DNA from: Pseudoalteromonas peptidolytica
Lineage (GTDB): Bacteria; Pseudomonadota; Gammaproteobacteria; Enterobacterales; Alteromonadaceae
Assembly (NCBI RefSeq): GCF_012641745.1
Contig: NZ_WEHZ01000007.1
Location: 118,487 to 182,486, forward strand
Direction: 5' to 3'
DNA: 64,000 nucleotides
A program made the translations under genes and the position numbers. This document shows, piece after piece, positions 1 to 9,656 of the stretch. Numbering within the stretch: the stretch's first letter is position 1; each line of letters starts with the position of its first letter. The notes beneath the pieces are model-generated. The model saw only the letters and a list, made by a program, of their open reading frames with translations, was not told the DNA's origin and searched no databases.

Positions 1-1
1 C

Positions 2-910
2 GAGTTTTTCCCTAGTGATATTTCACAAAAGCCAATTGATATCGCAACGGGTGCAATTTCTCACGCTAAGAAAAAATTTATTGATGTGGTACTTGTAGAT
101 ACCGCAGGTCGTTTGCACGTTGATGCAGACATGATGGATGAAATCAAAGATTTACATGCGGCAATTAATCCTATCGAGACTTTATTTGTGGTCGACTCAA
201 TGACGGGTCAGGATGCTGCAAATACGGCAAAAGCGTTTGATGAAGCGCTGCCGCTAAGTGGTGTGATCTTAACCAAAACAGATGGTGATGCACGAGGTGG
301 TGCAGCATTGTCAATTCGTCACATTACGGGCAAACCTATAAAATTTATCGGTGTAGGTGAAAGGACGGATGCGCTTGAGCCATTCCATCCAGATAGAATT
401 GCGTCTCGGATCTTAGGTATGGGTGATGTATTGTCCCTTATCGAAGAAGTAGAGATGAAAGTCGATAAAGACAAAGCTCAAAAAGTGGCTGAAAAAGTCT
501 TTAAAGGCGATGGCTTCACATTGGAAGACTTTGCAGAGCAGCTACGTCAAATGAAAAACATGGGCGGTATGATGTCGATGCTAGACAAGCTTCCGGGCAT
601 GTCAAATCTTCCCGATGCAGTAAAAGGCCAAGTAAATGACAAGACCTTTAATCAAATGGAAGCCATTATCAGCTCAATGACACCTAAAGAGCGCGCGCGT
701 CCTGAAATCATCAAAGGTTCTCGTAAGAAGCGGATTGCAGCCGGTTCTGGTACACAAGTACAAGACATCAACAAGCTGCTGAAGCAATTTACCCAAATGC
801 AAAAAATGATGAAAAAGATGAAGGGTAAGGGCGGCATGATGAAGATGATGAAGAACATGAAAGGGATGATGCCACCAGGTATGTTTGGTGGTGGTGGACC
901 TAAGTTCTAA
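2..910 (+). CDS. ffh: Signal recognition particle protein Ffh (5' truncated by window edge)
   Basis: GTPase of the signal recognition particle; with 4.5S RNA it targets nascent membrane proteins to FtsY and the Sec translocon. The window holds roughly the C-terminal two thirds, in phase from base 2. Visible are the G3 motif DTAGR, the G4 motif TKTDGDARGG, and the methionine-rich M domain (from about base 540, with MKNMGGMMSMLDKLPGM and a very Met/Lys/Gly-rich tail) that binds the signal sequence and RNA. The gene ends in a clear intrinsic terminator. The rpsP operon that follows is the usual gammaproteobacterial neighbour, but here a convergent esterase gene lies between them. Identification is secure; only the N domain and first G motifs are missing because of the window edge. 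Confidence 0.97.
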   Translation, partial: EFFPSDISQKPIDIATGAISHAKKKFIDVVLVDTAGRLHVDADMMDEIKDLHAAINPIETLFVVDSMTGQDAANTAKAFDEALPLSGVILTKTDGDARGGAALSIRHITGKPIKFIGVGERTDALEPFHPDRIASRILGMGDVLSLIEEVEMKVDKDKAQKVAEKVFKGDGFTLEDFAEQLRQMKNMGGMMSMLDKLPGMSNLPDAVKGQVNDKTFNQMEAIISSMTPKERARPEIIKGSRKKRIAAGSGTQVQDINKLLKQFTQMQKMMKKMKGKGGMMKMMKNMKGMMPPGMFGGGGPKF

Positions 911-926
911 CACTGTTTATATTACA

Positions 927-955
927 AAAGGCGAGCACCTCACTGCTCGCCTTTT
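927..955 (+). terminator. Intrinsic terminator of ffh
   Basis: An 11-bp stem (AAAGGCGAGCA paired with TGCTCGCCTTT) with a 6-base loop, followed by T residues, begins 17 bases after the ffh stop. It overlaps nearly up to the stop codon of the convergent esterase gene, so it may also stop transcripts from that side. Confidence 0.9.
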
Positions 956-959
956 TACT

Positions 960-2675
960 TTATCTAACTCGTTTGCCAATTATATCGCCGGACTCGTTAG
1001 AGGTAACGGATATTGATTTATTAGTAAAATCGGGCACAAAGGGTTTAAAGTTTTCAGCTTTTTTAGGATCACCACTACCGATGTACTGCGCCTCTTGCGG
1101 ATATGAATATACTGGGCGGGTGAAAATAATATTACCTTGCGTATCTTCTTTTTGTGTCATCAGTGTATCTGGTGCTACCCCAGTATCTAGCCAGTGTTCT
1201 AACGCAGCTATGGCATCAAAGGTTTCAGCACCTGGCCCTTCAATACCACAATGAACAAGCCCAGGGGGTAAAAATAGCCGCGCAAAGTCGTATGTATTAT
1301 CTTTGCCCATGTAGTTGATCACTGCGTTGTACCAGTCAATCGTTGCGTAAGCAGGAATTGCCGCATCTGACCATCCGTGTAGTACTATCATTTTGCCGCC
1401 GCTATTTCTAAATCCGGTCAGATCAGGGTGGTCAGCATCCATAAAGCTTGAAATAGACGAGAGTTCGCCGACTTCATTGTTATAAGAAAAACTTCTCCAA
1501 TTGCCTTGGTGATATCTCTCTTGAGGAAACGCAAGGTATTTCAAATATTCGGTTGCGGCATAGTAGTGGTAAGGTTTGATAAATGGTGCTTCTGGGAATA
1601 GCCAACCTGTCCACTCCGGTTCAGAGCCATAAGGTAGGCCACCATAAATGGCGTTGCCCTGTTGGTCGTAGGAAGGGGCATATATTTCTTTGATTGCATT
1701 GGCCTGACGTGGTGTTAGACACTTACTAGAACTGTTGTTTTCACATATCAGCGTTTGCGGGTCAAAATCACAGCGTCTTGGATCGCTGATCAACCCATCA
1801 ACCAAACCATCTTTATGATCGCAAGCTGCCATGACAGCCTGTGAGATAAAATCCGTGTAGCTGGCGTCGAGCAGTGCATTGTCGTTTTCATCCAATATTG
1901 CTTTGGCATTATCCATACAGTTGATCAGGTTGACTTTGGTGTAGTTAATTGTTGGTCCTCTGGCGATTACCCCATCAAAGTCGTTAGGGTAACGCTTAGC
2001 AGCCATGATGCCTGCATGACCTCCTTTTGAGCAACCTGAAATAAATGAGTAGGTTGGAGGCTTGGCATAAAAGCGTTCAATAATAGCTTTTGCCGCAACC
2101 GCTACCACATGATTTGCTCGATAGGCAAAATCTTCCTTTAATGACACATTATTTTTAGCCCACAAGCCATCAAATCCGGCTGCGGTATGGCCGCCATCAT
2201 GAGACATGGTGGCGTAGTTACGTATGATCCCTGCCATCGTGGGGTAGTTTGATACTTCGCCACAAAAACCCATACAAGCATTGAGTAAAAAGCGTTTATT
2301 CCAAGCTTGATCCAGTGGCAATCTCAGCTGAAAGCGTATCGTTGGTGCTGCATAGCCTTCGACTAAACAGTGTGCAGGGAGCGTGTTTGTCCCTTTGGGG
2401 ATTGGGGCACCTAATAACCGACTATATTTATACGTCCAAAGCTCAGTATCGGCATCAAGGGTTTGGCTTGGGATATATTCAGCATTAGTAATACTTGTTG
2501 CCGCGTTACCATTTTCCAGTTGGGAGTAGTCACCAAAGCGTAATAGCTTACAGGCTGTCGCTGTGTCATTATTTGCGGCGAAAGCTGAGAGTGTGGTTAA
2601 ACTGGCCGTACCAAGAAGAGCTACGCCGATGAAGCGCTGCGCTATGCGGTGTGTTTTCATCCTTATTCGGATCAT
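960..2675 (-). CDS. Secreted tannase / feruloyl esterase family protein
   Basis: Predicted alpha/beta hydrolase of the tannase/feruloyl esterase family, about 571 residues, which hydrolyses esters of phenolic acids. Start: ATG at 2675 has an AAGGAA ribosome site about 8 bases upstream; another ATG five codons later (MKTHRIAQRF) would also give a good Sec signal peptide ending near LSAFA. The family's CS-D-HC arrangement is visible: GCSKGG (Ser near residue 215), HGWSDAAIP (Asp near 435) and VHCG (His near 475), where the two cysteines beside Ser and His normally form a disulfide. Extra cysteines near residues 290-320 fit the lid region. It is convergent to ffh and has no obvious operon partner. 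The exact substrate (tannin, feruloyl ester or another aryl ester) cannot be told. Confidence 0.85.
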   Translation of the reverse strand: MIRIRMKTHRIAQRFIGVALLGTASLTTLSAFAANNDTATACKLLRFGDYSQLENGNAATSITNAEYIPSQTLDADTELWTYKYSRLLGAPIPKGTNTLPAHCLVEGYAAPTIRFQLRLPLDQAWNKRFLLNACMGFCGEVSNYPTMAGIIRNYATMSHDGGHTAAGFDGLWAKNNVSLKEDFAYRANHVVAVAAKAIIERFYAKPPTYSFISGCSKGGHAGIMAAKRYPNDFDGVIARGPTINYTKVNLINCMDNAKAILDENDNALLDASYTDFISQAVMAACDHKDGLVDGLISDPRRCDFDPQTLICENNSSSKCLTPRQANAIKEIYAPSYDQQGNAIYGGLPYGSEPEWTGWLFPEAPFIKPYHYYAATEYLKYLAFPQERYHQGNWRSFSYNNEVGELSSISSFMDADHPDLTGFRNSGGKMIVLHGWSDAAIPAYATIDWYNAVINYMGKDNTYDFARLFLPPGLVHCGIEGPGAETFDAIAALEHWLDTGVAPDTLMTQKEDTQGNIIFTRPVYSYPQEAQYIGSGDPKKAENFKPFVPDFTNKSISVTSNESGDIIGKRVR

Positions 2676-2834
2676 GTGATTACTTTCCTTAATAACAAAA
2701 AATAACAGTGCGTTTTGACTTTTACCGTGCTTACACACCGTCTGTGTTTGTACCTAAAATGAGACGGTAGTGCTGAGGTAAACTTTACTTTTGCGTTTTG
2801 CTGAGCGAAATCTGCGCTTGGCTTTGGAATTTAC

Positions 2835-2862
2835 TTGCATTGCGCGTGAAAATGCGTAAAAT
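2835..2862 (+). promoter_or_regulatory. Probable sigma70 promoter of the rpsP-rimM-trmD-rplS operon
   Basis: TTGCAT, a 16-base spacer and TAAAAT, followed by a GC-rich discriminator (GCCCGAG), a composition typical of stringently controlled ribosomal promoters. A short hairpin CTTCCC-GTAGT-GGGAAG (2870-2886) falls in the leader. The rpsP start is about 65 bases downstream. Confidence 0.6.
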
Positions 2863-2930
2863 GCCCGAGCTTCCCGTAGTGGGAAGTACAAACTTATTAA
2901 TGAAAACAGTCAATCTATGTAGAGGACGGT

Positions 2931-3179
2931 ATGGTAACTATTCGTTTGCAACGTGGCGGCGCTAAAAAGCGTCCATTCTATCAAATCGTGGTTGCGGATA
3001 GCCGTTTCTCGCGTGACGGTCGTTTCATCGAGAAAGTAGGTTTCTTTAACCCGATCGCAGCAGGTCAGGAAGAAAAAGTACGTTTAGATTTATCTCGTGT
3101 TGATCACTGGGTAGGTCAAGGCGCATCTCTTTCAGATCGCGTTGCTAAGCTGGTTAAAGACGCTCGTAAAGCGGCTTAA
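2931..3179 (+). CDS. rpsP: 30S ribosomal protein S16
   Basis: Small-subunit ribosomal protein that binds 16S rRNA early in 30S assembly. The 82-residue length equals the E. coli protein, and the N-terminus [20 protein letters not shown] is diagnostic. The ATG has a clear AGAGGA site. It is the first gene of the conserved rpsP-rimM-trmD-rplS operon, with 17 bases to rimM, and uses strongly biased codons as expected for a highly expressed gene. Confidence 0.99.
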   Translation: MVTIRLQRGGAKKRPFYQIVVADSRFSRDGRFIEKVGFFNPIAAGQEEKVRLDLSRVDHWVGQGASLSDRVAKLVKDARKAA

Positions 3180-3196
3180 TAGGCGTAAGTGTAACC

Positions 3197-3730
3197 ATGA
3201 GTCAAAGTAAAACCTCGACAATCGTTGTTGGTAAGCTTGGTGCTCCTTATGGCATCAAGGGTTGGCTTAAGGTGCATTCATTTACTGATGATCCCCAAGG
3301 GATCTTCGATTTCAGCCCATGGTTGATAGGGCAACAAGGTAAATGGCAAAACCTTGAAGTGAGCGACTGGCGTCGTCACAACAAGGGATATATCGCTAAA
3401 TTTGCGCAAGTAAACGACAGAGATGAGGCAATGGCTTATACCAATGCAGAAATCGCTGTTTATGCTGAGCAGCTTCCTGAATTACCTGAAGGGGAGTTTT
3501 ATTGGCGAGATCTTATTGGCATGTCGGTCGTAACAAATAAAGGTTACGACTTAGGCGTAGTCGATGACTTGATGGAGACAGGCTCAAATGACGTTTTGGT
3601 TGTGAAAGCAAACAAAAAAGATGCGTTTGGGCAATCTGAAAGGTTAATTCCATTCTTAACAGACTCTGTTATTTTGGACGTTAACCATGAAGAGAGAAAA
3701 GTTACTGTAGATTGGGATCCAGCGTTTTAA
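3197..3730 (+). CDS. rimM: Ribosome maturation factor RimM
   Basis: Factor needed for maturation of the 30S head domain; it binds S19 and helps 16S rRNA processing. At 177 residues it is close to the usual 175-185. The N-terminal RimM beta-barrel starts with [20 protein letters not shown], and the C-terminal PRC-barrel includes [10 protein letters not shown] and [10 protein letters not shown]. Its TAA stop overlaps the trmD ATG by one base, implying translational coupling. It sits in the canonical operon between rpsP and trmD. Confidence 0.98.
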   Translation: MSQSKTSTIVVGKLGAPYGIKGWLKVHSFTDDPQGIFDFSPWLIGQQGKWQNLEVSDWRRHNKGYIAKFAQVNDRDEAMAYTNAEIAVYAEQLPELPEGEFYWRDLIGMSVVTNKGYDLGVVDDLMETGSNDVLVVKANKKDAFGQSERLIPFLTDSVILDVNHEERKVTVDWDPAF

Positions 3731-4497
3731 TGAGTGATCAGCAAAAGCTATGGGTTGGGGTGGTTTCACTTTTTCCTGAAATGTTTGATGCGATAACTCA
3801 GCAAGGCGTAACGGGTCGAGCTGTGAAAAACGGCTTGATTGAGTTTAATTGCTGGAACCCCCGAGATTATGCCATTGACAAGCATAGAACTGTGGATGAC
3901 CGACCTTATGGTGGTGGTCCTGGAATGCTAATGATGGTTGAGCCTCTCAAAAAAGCCATTCTTGATGCCAAAGCGGCAGCAGGTGATGGTGCTAAAGTAA
4001 TTTATATGTCCCCTCAAGGGCGAAAACTAGATCAGCAAGGTGCGTCAGAATTGGCGAAATCTGAAAAATTGATACTAGTTGCGGGTCGTTATGAAGGTAT
4101 TGATGAGCGGATCATCGAGTCTTTTATAGATGAAGAATGGTCCATTGGTGATTTTATACTGAGTGGCGGTGAGTTACCTGCCATGACATTAATTGATGCA
4201 GTCGCACGATTAGTGCCAGGCGTACTAGGTCACAACCAATCAGCTGAACAAGATTCATTTTCGGATGGCTTGTTAGATTGTCCTCATTATACTCGGCCGG
4301 AAACATTGGATGATAAAAAGGTGCCTGCTGTATTACTCAGCGGAAACCACCAAGAAATAGCCAAATGGCGCTTAAAGCAGTCTTTGGGTAGAACTTGGCA
4401 ACGTCGTCCTGACTTGTTGCGTAACCTAGCTCTGACTGAGGAGCAGGCGGCATTACTTGCTGAGTTTCAGCAAGAGAATGACCAAGCTTGTGGCTAG
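3730..4497 (+). CDS. trmD: tRNA (guanine37-N1)-methyltransferase
   Basis: SpoU-TrmD (SPOUT) methyltransferase that makes m1G37 in tRNAs reading CNN codons and so prevents +1 frameshifting. The ATG at 3730 is chosen because it overlaps the rimM stop (TAATG) and gives 255 residues, the E. coli length; an in-frame start 18 bases upstream is possible but unlikely. Family motifs include [26 protein letters not shown] and [13 protein letters not shown], which form the trefoil-knot SAM site. Essential gene of the ribosomal operon. Confidence 0.98.
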   Translation: MSDQQKLWVGVVSLFPEMFDAITQQGVTGRAVKNGLIEFNCWNPRDYAIDKHRTVDDRPYGGGPGMLMMVEPLKKAILDAKAAAGDGAKVIYMSPQGRKLDQQGASELAKSEKLILVAGRYEGIDERIIESFIDEEWSIGDFILSGGELPAMTLIDAVARLVPGVLGHNQSAEQDSFSDGLLDCPHYTRPETLDDKKVPAVLLSGNHQEIAKWRLKQSLGRTWQRRPDLLRNLALTEEQAALLAEFQQENDQACG

Positions 4498-4530
4498 AAG
4501 ACAGTTACACCTAGGAATGTGAGAAATAAA

Positions 4531-4890
4531 ATGGCAAAAGTAAACCAAAATATTATTAAAGAGCTTGAAGCTGAACAGCTTAAGCAAGACGTACCTGCGT
4601 TCGGCGCTGGTGATACAGTTGTTGTACAGGTACGCGTTAAAGAAGGTAACAAAGAGCGTCTACAGGCCTTTGAAGGTGTTGTAATCGCTAAGCGTAACCG
4701 TGGTCTACACTCATCTTTCACTGTTCGTAAGATTTCAAGCGGTGAAGGTGTTGAGCGTGTATTCCAAACGCACAGCCCTCTTATCAGCAGCGTAACAGTT
4801 AAGCGTCGTGGTGCGGTTCGTCGTGCTAAGCTTTACTACCTACGTGAGCGTTCTGGTAAATCTGCACGTATTAAAGAGAAACTTAACTAA
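4531..4890 (+). CDS. rplS: 50S ribosomal protein L19
   Basis: Large-subunit protein at the 30S-50S interface. The ATG at 4531 ([16 protein letters not shown]) matches the family N-terminus and gives 119 residues; a GTG 12 bases upstream is in frame but too close to the AGGA sequence to be favoured. Core motifs [20 protein letters not shown] and FQTHSPLI are present, and the C-terminus is basic. Last gene of the operon, followed by a strong terminator. Confidence 0.98.
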   Translation: MAKVNQNIIKELEAEQLKQDVPAFGAGDTVVVQVRVKEGNKERLQAFEGVVIAKRNRGLHSSFTVRKISSGEGVERVFQTHSPLISSVTVKRRGAVRRAKLYYLRERSGKSARIKEKLN

Positions 4891-4915
4891 TACGTCGCAT
4901 TTATCAAATGCAGAT

Positions 4916-4945
4916 AAAACAGGCCGCTATATGCGGCCTGTTTTG
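4916..4945 (+). terminator. Intrinsic terminator of the rpsP operon
   Basis: A perfect 12-bp inverted repeat (AAAACAGGCCGC with GCGGCCTGTTTT) around a 5-base loop, ending in T residues, lies 25 bases after rplS. Confidence 0.93.
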
Positions 4946-5062
4946 GTTTTAGCCTTGCTCATTATTCCCATTCTGTAAATACTCACTCTCATATCACATC
5001 TTTTGTCATGATATTTTCATGGTAGCTTACTTTTAATGCGGCTTACTTCTTGTTAGACTCGG

Positions 5063-5100
5063 TGTATTATTTAATTTACTACCGTATATATAAGTTTACA
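5063..5100 (+). promoter_or_regulatory. Two adjacent TyrR-like boxes over the tyrA promoter
   Basis: Two 18-bp sites fit the TyrR operator pattern TGTAAA-N6-TTTACA with its invariant G at position 2 and C at position 17: 5063-5080 (TGTATT..TTTACT) and 5083-5100 (CGTATA..TTTACA), with a 2-bp gap. A candidate promoter (TTACTT, 16 bases, TATTAT at 5065-5070) puts the -10 inside the first box, and the second ends two bases before the tyrA ATG. A bound regulator would therefore block transcription initiation. Each match is imperfect; the paired arrangement is the main support, and it recurs upstream of the aminotransferase gene. Confidence 0.55.
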
Positions 5101-5102
5101 TC

Positions 5103-6251
5103 ATGAATGGGGCTAATGATTTAGAAGCAATACGCGTTGCAATAGATGAGTGTGATAGCGAACTTGTCGCATTACTTGCAAAGCGCAAAGCATTGACCGA
5201 GCAAGTTGGAAAAATAAAACAGCAAAAAGGCGCGCCACTGCACGTGCCAAAGCGCGAGGCTGAGCTTATCAAAGCACGCCGTGTAGAAGCCGAGAACAAA
5301 GGGGTTAACCCTGATCTTGTCGAGGATATTCTGCGCAGAATGATGCGAGAAGCCTACGAAAACCAACAAAGTGAGCTTGCGTGTGCAGCACCAATAATGT
5401 CACCTATTGTGATCGTTGGGGGTCAAGGTGCCATGGGTAAACTGTTTGCGAAACAGTTTAAACGCTCCGGTTATGAGGTACGAATACTTGATAAAGATAA
5501 TCAATCAGAGGCTACTGCGTTACTAAATGATGCAAAACTGGTGTTGGTGAGCGTACCAATTAACGCACTAGAGCAAGTTGTTAATGCACTGCCTGCGCTA
5601 CCTGATGATTGTATTCTCGCTGATATTACCTCGGTGAAACAGGCGCCGCTAAAAGTGCTGTTGAACAAGCATAGCGGCCCTGTTGTGGGGCTGCACCCAA
5701 TGTTCGGCCCTGATATATCACATTGGGTTAAACAGACTATAGTTGTGTGTGAAGGACGCATGCCAAAACAGTGTGAAGGGCTAATCAAACAGCTGAGAAT
5801 TTGGGGAAGCCAGCTGGTGCAAATGGACGCTAAAAAGCATGATCAATCTATGCAGATTATCCAAGTTATGCGCCACTTAACCACTTTTGTATACGGGCAG
5901 TTTTTATCTAAGCAATGCCATTCACTGAAGGAGCTAAGAAGCTGCTCATCGCCAATTTACCAATTAGAATTGATGATGGTCGGGCGTCTATTTGCGCAAT
6001 CGCCAGAGCTTTACTCTGATATTATGCTTGCGCAATTTAATGATGTTGAAGGGCTTTTAGCAAGCTATCAAGATACCTTCGAACAAACACTGACGAAGTT
6101 GCAGCAGGGCGACAAAGAAGGCCTAATGCAGTCTTTTTCAGAGGCCAAACAGTATTTCTCAGAAAGCGCGAAACACTTTCTATCACAAAGCCGAGGCCTG
6201 CTTAACAAAGCCAATGACGCTAAAGTGTTGGATTATGAGGAAAGTATTTAG
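5103..6251 (+). CDS. tyrA: Bifunctional chorismate mutase / prephenate dehydrogenase (T-protein)
   Basis: Converts chorismate to prephenate and then, using NAD+, to 4-hydroxyphenylpyruvate, the tyrosine branch. The 382 residues match the enteric fusion protein (373). Residues 1-90 form the AroQ chorismate mutase (IDECDSELVALLAKRKALTE); from residue 100 comes the dehydrogenase, with the Rossmann motif GGQGAMG (about 104-110) and VGLHPMFGPD. There is almost no Shine-Dalgarno sequence before the ATG; TyrR-like boxes occupy the region instead. It follows the ribosomal operon but has its own promoter region. No terminator is evident downstream. Confidence 0.97.
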   Translation: MNGANDLEAIRVAIDECDSELVALLAKRKALTEQVGKIKQQKGAPLHVPKREAELIKARRVEAENKGVNPDLVEDILRRMMREAYENQQSELACAAPIMSPIVIVGGQGAMGKLFAKQFKRSGYEVRILDKDNQSEATALLNDAKLVLVSVPINALEQVVNALPALPDDCILADITSVKQAPLKVLLNKHSGPVVGLHPMFGPDISHWVKQTIVVCEGRMPKQCEGLIKQLRIWGSQLVQMDAKKHDQSMQIIQVMRHLTTFVYGQFLSKQCHSLKELRSCSSPIYQLELMMVGRLFAQSPELYSDIMLAQFNDVEGLLASYQDTFEQTLTKLQQGDKEGLMQSFSEAKQYFSESAKHFLSQSRGLLNKANDAKVLDYEESI

Positions 6252-6946
6252 CTTTTAGGTATGCCAGTTCAATGAGTTAAACATTATCGCTTTACACCGA
6301 AGCATTATGGACAACAATTTGAGCTGGTATGTAATACTTTGTTTGTTCTCAGGGCAAAGTAGTAACGACTCGATCACGGCAAACGAATGTTGCGTAGGTG
6401 TGATTGATTTGTACATGAGGGTGTTTTTACCATGACAAACATCATAGCTTCAGAGTGCGTAATTACTGCTGGGTATCTTGGGTTTGTGGTGAAATATTTC
6501 TCGTGGTTCTCTAACTAGAAACTTGAATTTTTTAAACCATTATAGATAGCATTTACTCTAAAAGTTTCTTCCGAGTAACTTGCGTAAGTTACCGCTAACT
6601 TGATGACTACAGTATCATTTTATTTAGACTATATTAAATTATCAGTCCAAAAGGTTAATTATCTGTAAGGGTTAGCCTTGCATTTATTGACAACAAACAC
6701 TTCTAGAGACTATAACAAGATAAATAAGTTTGAAGTAGAATCAATGATGCCTTTATATTTTTTCAGCGCTTATAATCGCCAGATTGTCTCTTTACAACAC
6801 TCAACGATATCTCTTTGCATGACATGTAGAGGTGATATTTCGCCATCCTGATCTTTTATTCCGGCTGTTTTTTTGTATGCAACGGTGAACGTATAGTCAT
6901 CATCGCTGTTAAATCTTTTGTTACTCCAACTTTTAGTGGTGGCATA
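6252..6946. other. 695-bp intergenic stretch, no firm gene
   Basis: AT-rich gap between tyrA and the chemoreceptor gene. It holds one 42-codon frame (6307-6435, +) and one 70-codon minus-strand frame (6770-6982) that runs into the next gene. Neither has a convincing ribosome site or a recognisable product. No sigma28-type (flagellar) promoter was found upstream of the chemoreceptor. Confidence 0.5.
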
Positions 6947-8956
6947 ATGTTTAAATCTCTCGCTCGTGTTGTTTCCAGCCATATGACGTTAATGGTATTG
7001 ATGCCATGTATGTTACTTGGCGCTGTCATTTTTTATGATGTATCAGTATCTGCTAAAAGAATGAAGGACGCATATGACGCAGAGTATAATGCCTTTTTGA
7101 GCCATGCAGTTTTAAATGTGATCCATGAAACACAAAAAGAGCGGGGAGCATCAGCAGGCTTCATTGGCTCTCAAGGTCTTAAGTTTGAGCAAAACTTAAG
7201 GCTGCAACGTAATCTTACCGATAGTGCAATTGCAAAACTAAAGCAACAACAGCAAAAGTGGGATCTTATGCCAGAAATGGCACAAGAGCTGATAGAGTTT
7301 GAGAGTAAATTATCTCGTTTATCTAGTGTACGTTCTAGTATCGATTCTCTTTCTATGCCTATTTCAGAAGCGCTAAAGTATTACACAGATATTAACCTAA
7401 AGGCTCTACATATCGTTATCAAGGCCTCGAGACTGAGCAACGATCACACTATATCTACTGAATTAGTCGCAATATATAACTTTTCAAATGCCAAGGAATC
7501 AGCTGGTATAGAGCGCGCAGTTTTGTCTAATGTGCTTAGTGCTAATACATTTACACCTTCACTGAAAAACAAATATGTTGCTCTGATAACCAAACAAGCC
7601 GTATACCTTGAAGAAGCGTTAGAAGCCTCTCCTCCACAAATGCGTGAATTATTCAAACAAGCGTTGAATCATTCATCCATGCGCGCCGTTGACGTCTTCA
7701 GACAAAGTGTTGCTGATAAAAATGATGGCTTTAATCTCAGCGCTGAAGCATGGTTTAAAGCTGCGACAGAGCGAATCAACATATTAAAAGAGGCAGAAGA
7801 AAAAGCACTAACATTGGTTGATAGAACAGCTATTGATATCCAACAGCATGCCGTGTTGGTCTTGGTAATAGAATTTATCATATTAATTGTTGGCTTTTTT
7901 ATTACTGCAGCATTGTTTTTTGCGATTCGTCTGCGTAAGCAACAATCAGCAATGATTGCTGAGGGTATTGAAATTGCTCGAGTCAAAAAAGACTTAGGTC
8001 ATGAAATTAAAGTAGTCACCGAGGATGAGTTAGGGCAATCAGCAAAAAGCATTAACAATCTAACGAAGCAATTTGAGGACGATTTGGTTGAATTTGCTAG
8101 AGTTTCAATGGGTATAACCAATTCGTCAGAAGAGACAGCTACCGCCATTCAGCAAAGCCAAGATAACCTAATTAGTCAACAATCAGGGATCCAAACTATT
8201 GCATCCGCTTCAGAACAAATGAGCGCTAACATACAAGTCATTGCAAGCTCCATGCATGAAAATGCCACCGCAGCTAAAACTGTGACACAAGAGTCTTTAC
8301 AAGGACAGCAAGTTGTGGAGGATGCTGTAAATGTTATTCAGCAAGCATCAAATGATATGGAGCGATCCGCAACTACGGTGGATGAACTGAACAATCGAGT
8401 GGGTAGTATTTCATCGATGGTTGATATGATTAGAAGTATTGCTGAGCAAACAAATTTATTGGCATTGAATGCAGCTATCGAAGCTGCAAGGGCTGGAGAA
8501 CAAGGAAGAGGTTTTGCTGTTGTTGCAGACGAGGTGCGCAGCCTTGCCAGTCGTACTCAAAACTCGACTGAAGAAATTTCCGCGCTAGTATCTGAGCTTC
8601 AAAGTAGTTCATCAGAAGCATCCAATGTTATCACTCAGGGCAAAGAAAACGCGCTAGAAGCTGCGGCACGTGCAAAAGAGATCAAAATAGCTTTGCAACA
8701 AATTGTTGAACAGGCACAACAAGTAGAGTTAGTCACAGAGTCTGTTTCAAACAACACGCAACAACAAAGCAATGCAATTGATGAGGTCAGCAAAAATATC
8801 TCTGCAATATTTGAAAAAGCCACGGAAAATGTATCCGGTGCAGAGCAGATAAGCATTGCCGCACGTGATATTGCAAGTGCAGCTAAAGTGATGGACAAGC
8901 TCATTGCTCAATATCAAGTGAGCCAAGTAGGAAAGCATCGTAAAAGAGAGTGTTAG
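6947..8956 (+). CDS. Methyl-accepting chemotaxis protein with NIT sensor domain
   Basis: Transmembrane chemoreceptor of 669 residues. A first membrane segment (about 15-35) is followed by a helical periplasmic NIT-type domain, the fold of nitrate/nitrite sensors; the stretch [15 protein letters not shown] is typical of its N-terminal helix. A second membrane segment lies near 300-325. The cytoplasmic part ends in a standard signalling domain whose hairpin tip (about 495-545) contains [19 protein letters not shown] and [15 protein letters not shown], the contact site for CheA and CheW. A HAMP region appears weak. There are no chemotaxis neighbours, so it is an orphan receptor. Ligand specificity for nitrate is a family inference, not shown here. 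Confidence 0.88.
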   Translation: MFKSLARVVSSHMTLMVLMPCMLLGAVIFYDVSVSAKRMKDAYDAEYNAFLSHAVLNVIHETQKERGASAGFIGSQGLKFEQNLRLQRNLTDSAIAKLKQQQQKWDLMPEMAQELIEFESKLSRLSSVRSSIDSLSMPISEALKYYTDINLKALHIVIKASRLSNDHTISTELVAIYNFSNAKESAGIERAVLSNVLSANTFTPSLKNKYVALITKQAVYLEEALEASPPQMRELFKQALNHSSMRAVDVFRQSVADKNDGFNLSAEAWFKAATERINILKEAEEKALTLVDRTAIDIQQHAVLVLVIEFIILIVGFFITAALFFAIRLRKQQSAMIAEGIEIARVKKDLGHEIKVVTEDELGQSAKSINNLTKQFEDDLVEFARVSMGITNSSEETATAIQQSQDNLISQQSGIQTIASASEQMSANIQVIASSMHENATAAKTVTQESLQGQQVVEDAVNVIQQASNDMERSATTVDELNNRVGSISSMVDMIRSIAEQTNLLALNAAIEAARAGEQGRGFAVVADEVRSLASRTQNSTEEISALVSELQSSSSEASNVITQGKENALEAAARAKEIKIALQQIVEQAQQVELVTESVSNNTQQQSNAIDEVSKNISAIFEKATENVSGAEQISIAARDIASAAKVMDKLIAQYQVSQVGKHRKREC

Positions 8957-9101
8957 TTACGATTGTAAAAATTTAATGCCGATATTCACCATCATTTTGG
9001 CTATAAATCAATAAAGTTTGACGTGGGTATTCGTTATCTACTCTATTATAAAGTTGCTAGCTCCCATTAGGAAATGCAGAGGCTAGCACCATAAAATCAT
9101 T

Positions 9102-9656
9102 ATGTTTAGCAGATTTAGGGAAATAGCAATGTTTGCAAGCTTTCTAGTCCCATTATTAGCATTTTTAGCTACAGTGTTGTCTATTCGTGGTGAAACATGG
9201 AATTCTGCCGAGTCAGGAATTAGAAAAGTCACAGGGGTAGGCTGGCTTGCTTTTGGAGTGGCAGCTATAGCTCTCATAACAGGTATTTGGACTGCAAAAG
9301 AACAATATCGTAAAGAAATGTATGGGAAGTATATTGCTTACTATGATTTTATCGATCCGCTGCTTAATCTAGAAAACTTGATGCAAGCAGGTGATTTCTC
9401 AGAAGACACTCTACAAAGCAGCGGTTTTATCCAGTACTGCCGTGAAGTTAGCGAGTTATATAAACACTGGAATACACGAGTACCTGGGGAGGTAATGACA
9501 ACCATCGGTTCTTTAGGGCGTTGTGAAATATTTGAGGAGCCTATGGATGATGTCGGGTATGTAGTTACGTTGTCTTGGGTAAATGACCAGTTATGCCAAA
9601 TCATGCAGGCTGCCGAAGTTAGTGGAAAATGTGACAAACGTGTCAATGTAGATTGA
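9102..9656 (+). CDS. Small membrane protein of unknown function
   Basis: 184 residues. Two hydrophobic segments (about 8-27, FASFLVPLLAFLATVLS, and 47-65, GWLAFGVAAIALITGIW) are followed by a soluble C-terminal region with an acidic, aromatic-rich character and four cysteines, three of them in its last half. I do not recognise a family. It is a single gene following the chemoreceptor on the same strand after 145 bases, with no link to it that can be argued from sequence. The ATG at 9102 is weakly preceded by a purine stretch; a start at MFASFLVP (codon 10) is possible. Confidence 0.6.
   Translation: MFSRFREIAMFASFLVPLLAFLATVLSIRGETWNSAESGIRKVTGVGWLAFGVAAIALITGIWTAKEQYRKEMYGKYIAYYDFIDPLLNLENLMQAGDFSEDTLQSSGFIQYCREVSELYKHWNTRVPGEVMTTIGSLGRCEIFEEPMDDVGYVVTLSWVNDQLCQIMQAAEVSGKCDKRVNVD

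Noticed and set aside
6770..6982. 70-codon minus-strand frame overlapping the chemoreceptor start
   Set aside because: Overlaps a real gene start, lacks a ribosome site, and its composition matches antisense of the leader.
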